Notes: generated by a model from the sequence alone, not told the origin. DNA of 64,000 nt from Lachnospiraceae bacterium (GCA_902363825.1 CABJBK010000005.1:124001-188000); one strand, 5' to 3'. Shown: positions 15,603 to 24,710, counted from the first letter of the stretch. A program made the numbers and translations.

Positions 15603-18263
15603 GTGAAACAGAAATATGGAGTAAACGAACTGCGCCGGATGTATCTGGAATTTTTTGAAAGCAAAGGACATCTGGCAATGAAGAGCTTTTCACTGGTACC
15701 GCACAATGATAACAGCTTATTGCTGATCAATGCGGGTATGGCACCGTTAAAGCCTTATTTTACCGGACAGGAGATCCCGCCGCGCAAAAGAGTGACCACC
15801 TGTCAGAAGTGTGTCCGTACCGGAGATATTGAAAATGTAGGTAAGACAGCAAGACATCTTACATTCTTTGAAATGCTTGGAAACTTCTCTTTTGGAGATT
15901 ACTTTAAACATGAAGCGATCGCCTGGTCATGGGAGTTCTTAACCAAGGTACTTGGTCTTGAGGAGGACAGGCTCTATCCGTCTATTTACGGAGAAGATGA
16001 TGAGGCATTTGATATCTGGACAAAAGAGATCGGTGTTCCGGCAGACCGCATCACACGTTTTTACCGTGATCCGGAAACCGGAGAGTGTGACAACTTCTGG
16101 GAGCATGGCGCAGGCCCGTGTGGTCCCTGCTCTGAGATCTACTATGACCGTGGAGAAAAATACGGCTGTGGAAGCCCGGATTGTAAGGTAGGCTGTGACT
16201 GTGACCGTTTCATGGAGATCTGGAACAATGTATTTACCCAGTTTGAAGGCGATGGCAAGGGCGGTTACGAAGAACTTTCCCAGAAAAATATCGATACCGG
16301 AATGGGACTGGAGCGTCTTGCGGTCGTTATGCAGGATGTGGACTGTGTCTTCGATATTGATACGATGAAAGCGATCCGCGACAAGGTCTGTGAACTTTCC
16401 GGCAAGAAATACCAGGTAGACGCTCTGGATGATGTGTCTATCCGTCTGATCACAGATCATATCCGTTCAGCTACCTTTATGGTATCGGATGGAATCATGC
16501 CGTCAAATGAAGGCAGAGGATATGTTTTAAGAAGACTGATCCGCCGTGCGGCCCGTCACGGAAAGATGCTCGGTATCAAGGGGGCGTTCCTGGCAGATTT
16601 GTGCGCAACGGTCATCCATGAAAGCAAGGACGGATATCCGGAACTGGAAGAAAAGAAAGATTTTATCTTCAAGGTTCTGACACAGGAAGAAGAAAAATTC
16701 GCAAAGACCATCGATCAGGGACTTGCGATCCTTTCCGATATGCAAAAAGAAATGGAAACAAAAGGTGAGAAGGTACTCTCCGGTGAGGATGCGTTCAAAC
16801 TTTATGATACATACGGTTTCCCGGTTGATCTGACAGAAGAGATTCTGGAAGAAAAAGGATTTTCCGTAGATGAAGACGGATTTAAAAAGGCAATGGAAGT
16901 TCAGCGTGACAAGGCGAGAAAAGCCCGCAAGGTCACAAACTACATGGGAACAGACGCTACCGTCTATGAATCCATCGATACTTCCATTACCACAGAATTT
17001 GTCGGCTATGACAGGTTAAACTGCAGATCGAAGATCATCGTAATGACAACGGAGACGGAGATCACGGAGGCATTGAGTGACGGAGATGTCGGAACGATCA
17101 TCGTAGAGCAGACCCCGTTTTATGCGACCATGGGTGGTCAGCAGGGAGATAAGGGTATCATCCGTACCGAGAGCGGTGAGTTCAAGGTAGAAGATACCAT
17201 CAAATTACTTGGTGGCAAAGTCGGACATGTCGGAAAAATGATCCGCGGAATGATGAAGACCGGTGATGAGGCAGAGCTTGCGGTGGATGAAGCACTCCGC
17301 ACAGCTACCTGCAAGAACCATTCCGCAACACATCTGCTTCAGAAAGCACTGCGTGAGGTGCTTGGAACACATGTAGAACAGGCGGGTTCCTATCAGGATG
17401 GAGAGCGTACCCGTTTCGACTTTACGCATTTTCAGGCAATGACCGAAGATGAACTTGCAAGAGTTGAGAAGATTGTAAATGAAAAGATCGCGGAGAAATT
17501 ACCGGTGCGCACCGATATCATGACAGTAGATGAGGCGAAAAAGACAGGTGCTATGGCTCTGTTCGGTGAAAAATACGGAGAGACTGTGCGTGTCGTATCG
17601 ATGGGCGAATTTTCCAAAGAGTTCTGCGGTGGTACCCATGTGGCAAATACCGGAGATATCGTAGCATTTAAGATCATTTCCGAGAGCGGTGTTTCAGCAG
17701 GTACACGCCGTATTGAGGCGCTGACCGGCGACAACGTATTCGCTTATTATAAAGCAATGGAAGAAGAGTTAAACAAAGCTTCCCAGATTGTGAAATCAAC
17801 TCCGGCAAATCTGCTTGAGCGTCTGGAACATCTGATGGCAGAAGTGAAAGAATTGCAGAGTGAAAACGAATCCTTAAAGAGCAAGGCGGCAAGAGAGGCA
17901 CTTGGCGATGTCATGGATCAGGTCGTTGAAGTAAAAGGTGTCAAACTGCTTGCGGCAGAGGCAGACGGCGTAGACATGAACGGACTGCGTGATCTCGGAG
18001 ATCAGCTGAAAGAAAAGATTGGTGAAGGTGTGATCGTACTTGCCTCCGCAAAAGATGGCAAGGTAAATCTCGTCGCAATGGCAACAGACACCGTGATGAA
18101 ACAGGGCGCACATGCCGGAAATCTGATCAAGGGCATTGCGGCACTTGTCGGCGGTGGCGGCGGCGGACGTCCGAACATGGCACAGGCAGGTGGAAAGGAT
18201 CCGGCCGGTATCAAAGATGCGCTTGCAGAAGCAAGAAAGGTACTGGAACAGCAGATAAAATAA
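15603..18263 (+). CDS. alaS: alanyl-tRNA synthetase
   Basis: An 886-residue AlaRS of full length, starting at GTG with GGAGGAAAG upstream. Domains in order: class II catalytic core (MKSFSLVPHNDNSLLLINAG, GAGPCGPCSEIYYDRG), tRNA-recognition helices, the editing domain with zinc ligands HSATH and CGGTH, and the C-terminal DHHA1 domain with the glycine-rich VGGGGGGRPNMAQAGG. It charges tRNA-Ala and clears Ser/Gly mischarging. Upstream is a sigma-A promoter and a small hairpin, but not the T-box leader that often precedes aminoacyl-tRNA synthetase genes in Firmicutes. Confidence 0.97.
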   Translation: MKQKYGVNELRRMYLEFFESKGHLAMKSFSLVPHNDNSLLLINAGMAPLKPYFTGQEIPPRKRVTTCQKCVRTGDIENVGKTARHLTFFEMLGNFSFGDYFKHEAIAWSWEFLTKVLGLEEDRLYPSIYGEDDEAFDIWTKEIGVPADRITRFYRDPETGECDNFWEHGAGPCGPCSEIYYDRGEKYGCGSPDCKVGCDCDRFMEIWNNVFTQFEGDGKGGYEELSQKNIDTGMGLERLAVVMQDVDCVFDIDTMKAIRDKVCELSGKKYQVDALDDVSIRLITDHIRSATFMVSDGIMPSNEGRGYVLRRLIRRAARHGKMLGIKGAFLADLCATVIHESKDGYPELEEKKDFIFKVLTQEEEKFAKTIDQGLAILSDMQKEMETKGEKVLSGEDAFKLYDTYGFPVDLTEEILEEKGFSVDEDGFKKAMEVQRDKARKARKVTNYMGTDATVYESIDTSITTEFVGYDRLNCRSKIIVMTTETEITEALSDGDVGTIIVEQTPFYATMGGQQGDKGIIRTESGEFKVEDTIKLLGGKVGHVGKMIRGMMKTGDEAELAVDEALRTATCKNHSATHLLQKALREVLGTHVEQAGSYQDGERTRFDFTHFQAMTEDELARVEKIVNEKIAEKLPVRTDIMTVDEAKKTGAMALFGEKYGETVRVVSMGEFSKEFCGGTHVANTGDIVAFKIISESGVSAGTRRIEALTGDNVFAYYKAMEEELNKASQIVKSTPANLLERLEHLMAEVKELQSENESLKSKAAREALGDVMDQVVEVKGVKLLAAEADGVDMNGLRDLGDQLKEKIGEGVIVLASAKDGKVNLVAMATDTVMKQGAHAGNLIKGIAALVGGGGGGRPNMAQAGGKDPAGIKDALAEARKVLEQQIK

Positions 18264-18298
18264 ATTTGCGTGTTTTGTATATTTTTTCAGAAAAATAG

Positions 18299-18326
18299 TT
18301 GACGAATGGGATTTTTCTGTTATAAT
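18299..18326 (+). promoter_or_regulatory. sigma-A promoter of rpsU
   Basis: TTGACG (18299-18304), 16-bp spacer, TATAAT (18321-18326). It gives a leader of about 75 nt before rpsU. Confidence 0.8.
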
Positions 18327-18405
18327 ATCTAATAGTGCAATTAAATATTACCCAAACAGTTGAATATGCACAATACGCAACTGGAGGGAGGTTAGGTGTG
18401 AGACT

Positions 18406-18582
18406 ATGTCAAATGTTATCGTAAAAGAGAACGAGACGTTAGATAGCGCTTTACGCAGATTCAAAAGAAACTGCGCTAAGGCTGGTATCCAGCAGGAAAT
18501 CCGTAAGAGAGAACATTACGAGAAACCAAGCGTTCGTCGTAAGAAAAAATCGGAAGCTGCAAGAAAGCGTAAATATAACTAA
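18406..18582 (+). CDS. rpsU: 30S ribosomal protein S21
   Basis: A 58-residue basic protein starting [19 protein letters not shown] and ending [13 protein letters not shown], which is S21 in sequence and length. It binds the 30S platform near the 3' end of 16S rRNA and helps initiation. GGAGGGAGG lies 16-24 nt upstream of the ATG, rather far, with GGTGTGAG nearer. The gene has its own promoter and terminator, so it is expressed alone between alaS and mtnN. Confidence 0.97.
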   Translation: MSNVIVKENETLDSALRRFKRNCAKAGIQQEIRKREHYEKPSVRRKKKSEAARKRKYN

Positions 18583-18590
18583 TTGTGTGA

Positions 18591-18622
18591 AAGAAGCTGT
18601 CACTTATGTGGCAGCTTTCTTT
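18591..18622 (+). terminator. rpsU terminator
   Basis: AGCTGTCAC-TTAT-GTGGCAGCT forms a 9-bp stem, extended by GAA/TTC, with a T-rich 3' flank (TTCTTT). The U-run is short, so termination may be partial and mtnN may receive read-through. Confidence 0.7.
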
Positions 18623-18659
18623 GGGTCACAGATAAGGAAGAAGAGAGGACAACAATCGT

Positions 18660-19358
18660 ATGAAAAAAATCGGAATTATCGGGGCAATGGAACTTGAAGT
18701 GGAGACTTTAAAGGCAAAGATGGAAGTAAAACAGACCACAAAAAAAGCCGGCATGGAATTTTTTGAGGGCACATTAAATGGTGTGGACGCGGTGATCGTG
18801 CGAAGCGGGATCGGAAAGGTAAATGCTGGTATCTGTACACAGATCCTCGTCGATCTGTTTGCGGTCACACATATTATCAACACCGGCGTGGCAGGTTCCC
18901 TGGATGCGAAGATTGATATCGGAGATATTGTGGTATCGACAGATGTGTGCCAGCATGACATGGATGTAACCGTTATGGGCTATCAGCTTGGAGAGGTGCC
19001 GCAGCTTGGAACTTTAAGTTTCCCGGCAGATGAGAAGATGGCTGCGCTTGCAAAGAGCGTGTGCGAAAAGGTAAATACGGAGATCAAAGTATTTTCCGGC
19101 AGAATCGTAAGCGGCGATCAGTTTATCTGCGACAAGGCGGTAAAAGATAAGATCGTGTCCAATTTCCACGCAAGCTGTACCGAGATGGAAGGCGCGGCGA
19201 TCGGACAGGCGGCGTATCTGAACCAGGTTCCGTTTGTGATCCTGCGTGCGATTTCCGACAAGGCAGATAACTCTGCCGAGATGGATTACCCGGCATTTGA
19301 GCGGGAAGCTGCAAAGCACTGCGCAAAGCTCGTGGAAGAATTTATCGTGGAGCTGTAA
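18660..19358 (+). CDS. mtnN: 5'-methylthioadenosine/S-adenosylhomocysteine nucleosidase
   Basis: A 232-residue MTA/SAH nucleosidase of normal length. It begins KKIGIIGAMELEVETLKAKM, carries the substrate-binding block STDVCQHDMD, and ends with the base/ribose site CTEMEGAAIGQ and the catalytic-Asp region RAISDKAD. It hydrolyses MTA and SAH to adenine plus methylthioribose or S-ribosylhomocysteine, feeding methionine recycling and AI-2 synthesis. A strong terminator follows. With PNP and MtaD at 12.4-14.6 kb it gives this neighbourhood a purine and SAM-salvage theme, though it is a separate transcription unit. Confidence 0.95.
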   Translation: MKKIGIIGAMELEVETLKAKMEVKQTTKKAGMEFFEGTLNGVDAVIVRSGIGKVNAGICTQILVDLFAVTHIINTGVAGSLDAKIDIGDIVVSTDVCQHDMDVTVMGYQLGEVPQLGTLSFPADEKMAALAKSVCEKVNTEIKVFSGRIVSGDQFICDKAVKDKIVSNFHASCTEMEGAAIGQAAYLNQVPFVILRAISDKADNSAEMDYPAFEREAAKHCAKLVEEFIVEL

Positions 19359-19372
19359 AAGTAAAAACCAAA

Positions 19373-19401
19373 GTCATATATTGGAAATGGAAACATATAT
19401 A
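19373..19401 (+). promoter_or_regulatory. sigma-E-type promoter of the spoIIIA operon
   Basis: GTCATATA (19373-19380), 13-nt spacer, CATATATA (19394-19401). This is a close match to the mother-cell sigma-E consensus, and spoIIIA operons are sigma-E controlled. The start would fall near 19408, inside the 5' arm of the terminator at 19404-19436. Confidence 0.7.
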
Positions 19402-19403
19402 TA

Positions 19404-19436
19404 AGTCATGGGACGGTTTGTCCCATGGCTTTTTTT
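19404..19436 (+). terminator. mtnN terminator overlapping the spoIIIA promoter start
   Basis: AGTCATGGGAC-GGTTT-GTCCCATGGCT, an 11-bp stem with one G-U and seven T. It ends the mtnN transcript. A sigma-E transcript starting near 19408 would contain only part of the 5' arm. Confidence 0.88.
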
Positions 19437-19453
19437 CATAGAATAGCGGAAGA

Positions 19454-20407
19454 ATGGGGGCAGAGCGCATGCTTGAGATGATACAGAAAATATTTCCGGA
19501 ACCGGTGCGCCGGATATTTCCGGCGTTAGAGCAGATGGGAACGCTGGAAGAAATACGCGTCAGAGCAGGACAGCCGTTTTTATTTCAGGCAGGAGAGACG
19601 GAATACTTTTTGGATGAGAAACATGGAAAGCTGACCAGAGAACACGGTCTGGCGTGTGTCGCAAAAAAAGAGGATCTGGCGCAGATGATGGTGCTGTTAA
19701 GCCGCTATTCCCTCTATGCATTTGAGGAAGAGATACGGAGGGGGTATATCACACTGGAAGGAGGACATCGTGTCGGGCTGGCAGGGCAGACCGTGCTTGA
19801 AGATGGAAAAGTGCGGACGCTGCGTTACATAAATTTCATGAACATCCGTATTGCGCGTGAGCGGAAGGGATGCGCAGCGGGGATGGTTCCGTATCTGTAT
19901 CATGGGGATCAGATTTACAATACCCTGATCTTTTCGCCGCCCGGAATGGGAAAGACTACCTATCTCAGGGATGCGGTACGTCTTTTGTCCGACGGGTGCG
20001 CTGGGAAAAAGGGACTGAGGGTCTGTGTACTGGATGAACGCTCGGAGATCGCGGCATGTCATCTTGGAATACCGCAGAACGATGTCGGGATGCGTACCGA
20101 TGTCATGGATGGCTGTACCAAGGCAGAAGGCATGCAGATGGTACTTCGTTCGATGGCACCCCAGGTGATCGCGGTGGATGAGCTTGGGCGTGAGGAAGAT
20201 TTTGAGGCGGTGGAAAAGGTACTCTACAGTGGAAGCTGCATTCTAGGAACCGTGCATGCGGAAAATATGGACGAACTGGAGAAAAAAAGTGTCCTGAGGC
20301 GGTGGAAAAAGGATATGGTATTTGAACGTCTGGTACGGCTTGGAAAAAAAGAGGACAGGGAGCGGTATTTTGAGATCTTTGATGGAAGCGGGAACCGCCT
20401 ATGTTAA
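19454..20407 (+). CDS. spoIIIAA: stage III sporulation protein AA (ATPase)
   Basis: A secretion-type ATPase of about 312-317 residues that powers the mother-cell side of the SpoIIIA-SpoIIQ channel (feeding tube). Walker A is FSPPGMGKTT, and the Walker B-like region is QVIAVDELG. RVRAGQPF-type N-terminal sequence and CILGTVHAEN are typical of the family. The start is uncertain: ATG 19454 has only GGAAG close by, while in-frame ATG 19469 has GGGGGC 8 nt upstream. The stop overlaps spoIIIAB. It is the first gene of an eight-gene operon read from the sigma-E-like promoter at 19373. Confidence 0.95.
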   Translation: MGAERMLEMIQKIFPEPVRRIFPALEQMGTLEEIRVRAGQPFLFQAGETEYFLDEKHGKLTREHGLACVAKKEDLAQMMVLLSRYSLYAFEEEIRRGYITLEGGHRVGLAGQTVLEDGKVRTLRYINFMNIRIARERKGCAAGMVPYLYHGDQIYNTLIFSPPGMGKTTYLRDAVRLLSDGCAGKKGLRVCVLDERSEIAACHLGIPQNDVGMRTDVMDGCTKAEGMQMVLRSMAPQVIAVDELGREEDFEAVEKVLYSGSCILGTVHAENMDELEKKSVLRRWKKDMVFERLVRLGKKEDRERYFEIFDGSGNRLC

Positions 20408-20919
20408 AGGTGATCGGATGCACGCTCATTCTTGCCGGAATGACCGGATATGGCGTGAGCAGTGTGTGCTACATGAAACGACATCTGGAAGAGCTGGTGG
20501 AGTACAAAGAGATATTGTATGCGCTGCTTGGGGAGATACAGCATTACAGAAAGCCGCTGGCGGAAGCGTTTGATACCATTGCAAAAAAGCGTTCGGAAGG
20601 ATACCGGCAGGTATTGGAGATGATCGCCGCACGGATGAAGAAGTTCGAGGAGGCAAAGGGCAGTGAGATCTGGGAGGACAGCTTTTTGTCCTGCAGCAGG
20701 AAATTTTTGTTTTCCAGAGAAGAGGAAGAGATCATACATAAAAGCGGGCATTTTTTGGATGCGCCGGATATGGAATCGCAGAAACGGGAACTGGAGCTGT
20801 ATGAGGCGCAGATCGACTACAGGATCGCAGAGATACAAAAAACGATCGGCGGAAAAAGAAAAGTTTGTATGTATGGCAGCGTGCTGGGCGGGCTGTTTCT
20901 GATCATTTTGCTGATCTAG
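20401..20919 (+). CDS. spoIIIAB: stage III sporulation protein AB
   Basis: A 172-residue protein with an N-terminal membrane segment (VIGCTLILAGMTGYGVSSV), a helical cytoplasmic body (LEELVEYKEILYALLGEIQH) and a C-terminal membrane segment (SVLGGLFLIILLI). This layout and the position between AA and AC identify SpoIIIAB, which resembles GspF-type secretion proteins. It overlaps the end of spoIIIAA by 7 nt (coupled translation). Confidence 0.93.
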   Translation: MLKVIGCTLILAGMTGYGVSSVCYMKRHLEELVEYKEILYALLGEIQHYRKPLAEAFDTIAKKRSEGYRQVLEMIAARMKKFEEAKGSEIWEDSFLSCSRKFLFSREEEEIIHKSGHFLDAPDMESQKRELELYEAQIDYRIAEIQKTIGGKRKVCMYGSVLGGLFLIILLI

Positions 20920-20957
20920 GGATATCCGGAGGATGGATTGAAACAGGGAGAGTGTAT

Positions 20958-21152
20958 ATGAGTGTAAATTTGATTTTTAAAATCGCGGCGGTCGGAATAT
21001 TGGTCACTGTCCTGAGCCAGGTGTTAAAACACAGCGGGCGGGAGGAACATGCCTTTCTCATCAGTCTGGCAGGTCTTATGATCGTCTTATTCTGGATCAT
21101 TCCATATATTTATGATCTTTTTGAAACCATGAAATCATTATTTGTTTTGTAG
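20958..21152 (+). CDS. spoIIIAC: stage III sporulation protein AC
   Basis: A 64-residue, two-helix membrane protein starting MSVNLIFKIAAVGILVTVLS, with GGGAGAGTG upstream. SpoIIIAC is normally 65-68 residues. A longer in-frame ATG at 20865 overlaps spoIIIAB and gives an unrelated N-terminus, so it is rejected. KHSGREEHAFLISLAGLM is the conserved loop. It works with AD in the mother-cell membrane part of the channel. Confidence 0.95.
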   Translation: MSVNLIFKIAAVGILVTVLSQVLKHSGREEHAFLISLAGLMIVLFWIIPYIYDLFETMKSLFVL

Positions 21153-21160
21153 GTGGGGAA

Positions 21161-21544
21161 ATGGATATTTTAAAGATAGGAGTACTGGGAATTGTGGGGG
21201 TATTGCTTGCGATCCCGTTAAAAGTGCAAAAGGCAGAGTACAGTCTGTTTGTCAGCATGGCAGTATGCATCTGTATTTTTGTTTACATCATATCCAAAAT
21301 AGAGATCCTGTGCCAGTACGCGAAGTCACTTGAGGCGATGCTCCCGGTGGATGGGACATACCTCGCGCTGATCTTAAAGATGGTGGGGATCACCTATGTG
21401 TCGGAATTCTCCGTTCACCTGTGTAAGGATGCCGGATACGGCGCGGTTGCGGCGCAGATTGAGATGTTTGCCAAGTTGTCGATCCTGGTCATCAGTATGC
21501 CGGTGCTTATGTCATTTCTGGATGTGATTGGAGAATTTTTATGA
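21161..21544 (+). CDS. spoIIIAD: stage III sporulation protein AD
   Basis: A 127-residue membrane protein with about four hydrophobic segments. Its second half (KMVGITYVSEFSVHLCKDAG) is the conserved SpoIIIAD/AC-like block. It lies 8 nt after spoIIIAC and its TGA overlaps the ATG of spoIIIAE (ATGA). Confidence 0.94.
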   Translation: MDILKIGVLGIVGVLLAIPLKVQKAEYSLFVSMAVCICIFVYIISKIEILCQYAKSLEAMLPVDGTYLALILKMVGITYVSEFSVHLCKDAGYGAVAAQIEMFAKLSILVISMPVLMSFLDVIGEFL

Positions 21545-22719
21545 AAAAATGGGGCATGGCGGTTCTTGTTGTTTTATTCCTTTCGGTGGCGGGAGGTAAG
21601 ACATCCGTGGTCTATGGAAACAGTTTTTCTGAGACGGACGGACAGGATGTTGAGGAAGAGCAGATCACAGAGTCCATGCTTCAGAGGATCGGTGCTTCAA
21701 AAGTGCAGGATTTTTTAGATAAACAGGAGAACCTTTCCGATGTCAGTTTTTCCTCGCTGATGATTGGAATTTTAAAGGGGGAGGAAGGAGTTTCCCCGGA
21801 AAAAGTGGGCACATGGTTAAAAGAGACGCTGTTTTATGAACTGGCGGAAACGAAAGGGCTGTTTGTCCAGGTACTTGTGATCAGTATCGCGTTTGGGATT
21901 TTAAAAAATTTTACCGATGTTTTTGACAACAGCTATATTTCAGAGCTTTGTTTTGTGTTAGTGTACAGTGTACTTGCGGTTTTGCTGATGCGGTCGTTTC
22001 TTGTTATGAGCGATCTGACCAAAGAGACGATCGGTACCACGGTGGAATTTATGCGGACCCTGATCCCGGTGTATGGCATGTCAATGGTGTTTTCCAATGG
22101 TACGGCAACGGCGGCGGCTTTTTATGAGCTGACATTTATCATTCTCTATCTGGTGCAGTGGCTGCTTTTGTCTGTGCTGCTGCCACTGGTTCAGATCATG
22201 ATCGTTTTTTGCTTTATGAATGAACTGCTTGACGGGGAAAAGTTTGAAAAAATGACAGAACTGATCGAAGAGGGGGTGCGTGTCACCTTAAAGTTCATCA
22301 TGTCGGTGGTGGTTGGGCTCAATGTGATACAGGGGCTGATCCAGCCGGCAGTGGACAAGTTTAAAAACAGCATGGTATCCAAAACAGCATCCGCGATCCC
22401 CGGCATCGGCGGTTCCGTCCGGGCGGTAAGCGAGATCATCGTCAGTGCGGGAACCCTGGTGAAAAACAGTGTCGGTGTGGCGGCAATGCTTCTTTTGTTC
22501 GGGATCTGTCTGTTCCCTCTTTTGAAAGTGGGAGTGATGGCGTTTTTTTATAAGCTGTCGGCAGCGGTTGTGGAACCGGTTGCGGATAAGCGGATCGCGG
22601 AAACCATGAACGGGGTGTGCCGGGGGAGCGTGCTGCTTGCAAAGATCCTGCTCACTTCGGTGCTGTTGTTTTTACTTACGATTGCCATGGTGACGGCATC
22701 GACAAGCTTTATATATTAG
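21541..22719 (+). CDS. spoIIIAE: stage III sporulation protein AE
   Basis: A 392-residue polytopic membrane protein of normal length, with a signal-like N-terminus (KKWGMAVLVVLFLSVAGG) and about seven further hydrophobic segments. FMRTLIPVYGMSMVFSNG and TASAIPGIGGSVRAVSEII match the family. It is proposed to be a permease-like core of the SpoIIIA complex. Its start is coupled to spoIIIAD. Confidence 0.95.
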   Translation: MKKWGMAVLVVLFLSVAGGKTSVVYGNSFSETDGQDVEEEQITESMLQRIGASKVQDFLDKQENLSDVSFSSLMIGILKGEEGVSPEKVGTWLKETLFYELAETKGLFVQVLVISIAFGILKNFTDVFDNSYISELCFVLVYSVLAVLLMRSFLVMSDLTKETIGTTVEFMRTLIPVYGMSMVFSNGTATAAAFYELTFIILYLVQWLLLSVLLPLVQIMIVFCFMNELLDGEKFEKMTELIEEGVRVTLKFIMSVVVGLNVIQGLIQPAVDKFKNSMVSKTASAIPGIGGSVRAVSEIIVSAGTLVKNSVGVAAMLLLFGICLFPLLKVGVMAFFYKLSAAVVEPVADKRIAETMNGVCRGSVLLAKILLTSVLLFLLTIAMVTASTSFIY

Positions 22720-22728
22720 GGAGGGACT

Positions 22729-23229
22729 ATGGGAAAACTGCTGGAGTGGATGCGGGGCATCGTATTGCTGTTTTTCTTGCTGACAGCGCTTCTTTACTTT
22801 ATCCCGCGGGATGTATACAAAAAATATATCCGCTTTTTCATGGAGATGGTGCTGGTACTGGCGATCCTGCTTCCGGTCATGAAAATGTTTTACGGGGAAG
22901 ACCCGTTTGGAAAAATGGTACATTATGATGAATTCTGGCAGGAACTCTCAAACCTGAAAACAGATATGGAGCATATGGAGTATTTACAGAATGAATATTA
23001 TGCAGAACAGTATGAGCAGGAGATCGGGGCAGATATCAAAAGCATGGCAGACGAGTATGGGTATGAGACGAAAGAGGTGCGGGTGAGCCTGGATGCGGAT
23101 TACGCGATCGGACAGATCACACTTCGCGTAAAGCCAAAGGAAGATGCAAAAGCGCTTGCGGATTTTAAAGAGGCACTGTTTTTATTTTATCGTACCGATG
23201 AGTCCCATGTGGAGATTCTGACGCAGTAG
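22729..23229 (+). CDS. spoIIIAF: stage III sporulation protein AF
   Basis: A 166-residue protein with two N-terminal membrane segments (GIVLLFFLLTALLYFIPRDV, FFMEMVLVLAILLPVMKMF) and a soluble C-terminal ring-building-type domain (VRVSLDADYAIGQITLRVKP). Position and layout identify SpoIIIAF. It starts with GGGAGGG 9 nt after AE. Confidence 0.92.
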   Translation: MGKLLEWMRGIVLLFFLLTALLYFIPRDVYKKYIRFFMEMVLVLAILLPVMKMFYGEDPFGKMVHYDEFWQELSNLKTDMEHMEYLQNEYYAEQYEQEIGADIKSMADEYGYETKEVRVSLDADYAIGQITLRVKPKEDAKALADFKEALFLFYRTDESHVEILTQ

Positions 23230-23240
23230 AGGGAGATAAT

Positions 23241-23837
23241 ATGAAAAAATTCGTTGACTGGAAACATGGAGAAAATGCGGATAAAAACAAATGGCTGATC
23301 GCGGTTTTAGCGGGCGCGCTGCTTCTCGTCGTCGCACTGCCGTCCGGTGAAAAAAATGAAAAGAACAGCGGAAAGGGGGAAGAATCTGTGACGACAGCGG
23401 CAACTGACAGCGGAGGAACAAAGGCAGATTATTACCGGCGGCAGTTGGAAACAGAGCTTGCACAGATGCTGGAAGAAATGGAAGGGGTGGGAAAAGTAAA
23501 AGTCATGATCACGTTAAAAGACAGCGGGGAACGCGTGGTGGAAAAAGACCGTTCAGACAGCAGCACCGTGAGCGAAGAGACAGAGCAGGAAGCATTAAAA
23601 AGAAGAGAAACCCAGTTACAGTCGGAAGAGACGACTGTTTACGCGGACCGGGAGACCAATGAGCCGTTTGTGAGCAAGGAAAACAGACCGGCGGTAGAAG
23701 GCGTTTTGATACTTGCGGAAGGCGGAGACAGTACGGCGGTAAAACAGAATATTTCTGATGCCGTTTTGGCATTATTCCATGTGGATGCACATAAGATAAA
23801 GGTAGTTAAGATGAGTGTGCAGGAGGCAGCAGAGTGA
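23241..23837 (+). CDS. spoIIIAG: stage III sporulation protein AG
   Basis: A 198-residue protein with one N-terminal membrane helix (KWLIAVLAGALLLVVALPSG) and an extracytoplasmic ring-building domain (LEEMEGVGKVKVMITLKDSG, VEGVLILAEGG, AVLALFHVDAHKIKVVKMS). SpoIIIAG forms the large ring in the intermembrane space between mother cell and forespore. The stop overlaps the GTG start of spoIIIAH. Confidence 0.95.
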   Translation: MKKFVDWKHGENADKNKWLIAVLAGALLLVVALPSGEKNEKNSGKGEESVTTAATDSGGTKADYYRRQLETELAQMLEEMEGVGKVKVMITLKDSGERVVEKDRSDSSTVSEETEQEALKRRETQLQSEETTVYADRETNEPFVSKENRPAVEGVLILAEGGDSTAVKQNISDAVLALFHVDAHKIKVVKMSVQEAAE

Positions 23838-24643
23838 AAAATATTTTTAAGAAAAATCAGATCATCATCACAGCACTGGCGCTTATGATCGCAGCAGCGG
23901 GATACGTCAGTTATACCAACGGAAATTTAAAAGATGACAAAGAGGTGGCGCAGACCAGCGCGGAGGTACTGGAAGAAGATTATGAGATTTCGGATGAAGA
24001 TCTCGAACTGGCGGCAGGGGATATTTTTACCGATACAGAAGACGGAACAGCGGAAACCTCTGCAGATGCGGGAATGACGGAAAACAGCGGGGAGAGTACG
24101 ATCGAAAATCCGGGAGAAGCGGTGCTTACAAGCTCAAATGTCAGTGCGGGAACCGTGGATTTTGCGGTGGAGATGAAGTTAAACCGTGAGCAGATGCGTG
24201 CCCAGAATAAGGAAACTTTGCTTGATGTCATCAACAATGCCAATATCACGGAGACACAAAAGCAGGCAGCAGTGGATCAGATGATCGCAATGACGGATGT
24301 GGCAGAGCGGGAAGCCGCTGCGGAGATGTTACTTGAGGCAAAGGGATTTACCGATGTGGTCGTAAGCATTACCGATGACAGCGCGGATGTGGTATTAAAC
24401 ATGGGAGAAGTCACCGATGCGAAACGTGCGCAGGTGGAAGATATCGTAAAGCGTAAGACGAATGTTGCGGCAGAAAAGATCATCATCACCCCGATCCAGG
24501 AAACTGCGGACGGAACCGGTAACGGAAATGTGACCGGAACGGAGACGGCGACAGAACAGGCAGGAGATCAGCAGATGACAGATACGGAGACCGGGGCAGC
24601 GGGAGGAACGGAAAGCACAGGCAGCACAGAAACCGCAGAATAA
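23834..24643 (+). CDS. spoIIIAH: stage III sporulation protein AH
   Basis: A 269-residue protein starting at GTG inside the end of spoIIIAG. A single N-terminal membrane helix ([19 protein letters not shown]) is followed by an acidic linker and the YscJ/FliF-like domain ([40 protein letters not shown]) that binds forespore SpoIIQ. The C-terminal 40 residues are a Thr/Glu/Gly-rich tail ([20 protein letters not shown]), longer than in B. subtilis AH (218 residues). It is the last gene of the operon; a deoB promoter begins just after its stop. Confidence 0.95.
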   Translation: MKNIFKKNQIIITALALMIAAAGYVSYTNGNLKDDKEVAQTSAEVLEEDYEISDEDLELAAGDIFTDTEDGTAETSADAGMTENSGESTIENPGEAVLTSSNVSAGTVDFAVEMKLNREQMRAQNKETLLDVINNANITETQKQAAVDQMIAMTDVAEREAAAEMLLEAKGFTDVVVSITDDSADVVLNMGEVTDAKRAQVEDIVKRKTNVAAEKIIITPIQETADGTGNGNVTGTETATEQAGDQQMTDTETGAAGGTESTGSTETAE

Positions 24644-24647
24644 GACG

Positions 24648-24676
24648 TTGCATAAATGGAAAAATAAATTTATAAT
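24648..24676 (+). promoter_or_regulatory. sigma-A promoter of deoB
   Basis: TTGCAT (24648-24653), 17 bp, TATAAT (24671-24676), directly after the spoIIIAH stop. It lets vegetative cells express deoB independently of the sporulation operon. Confidence 0.78.
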
Positions 24677-24710
24677 GAAAACAACCAGAGAAAGCAGGAG
24701 GAACAGACAG

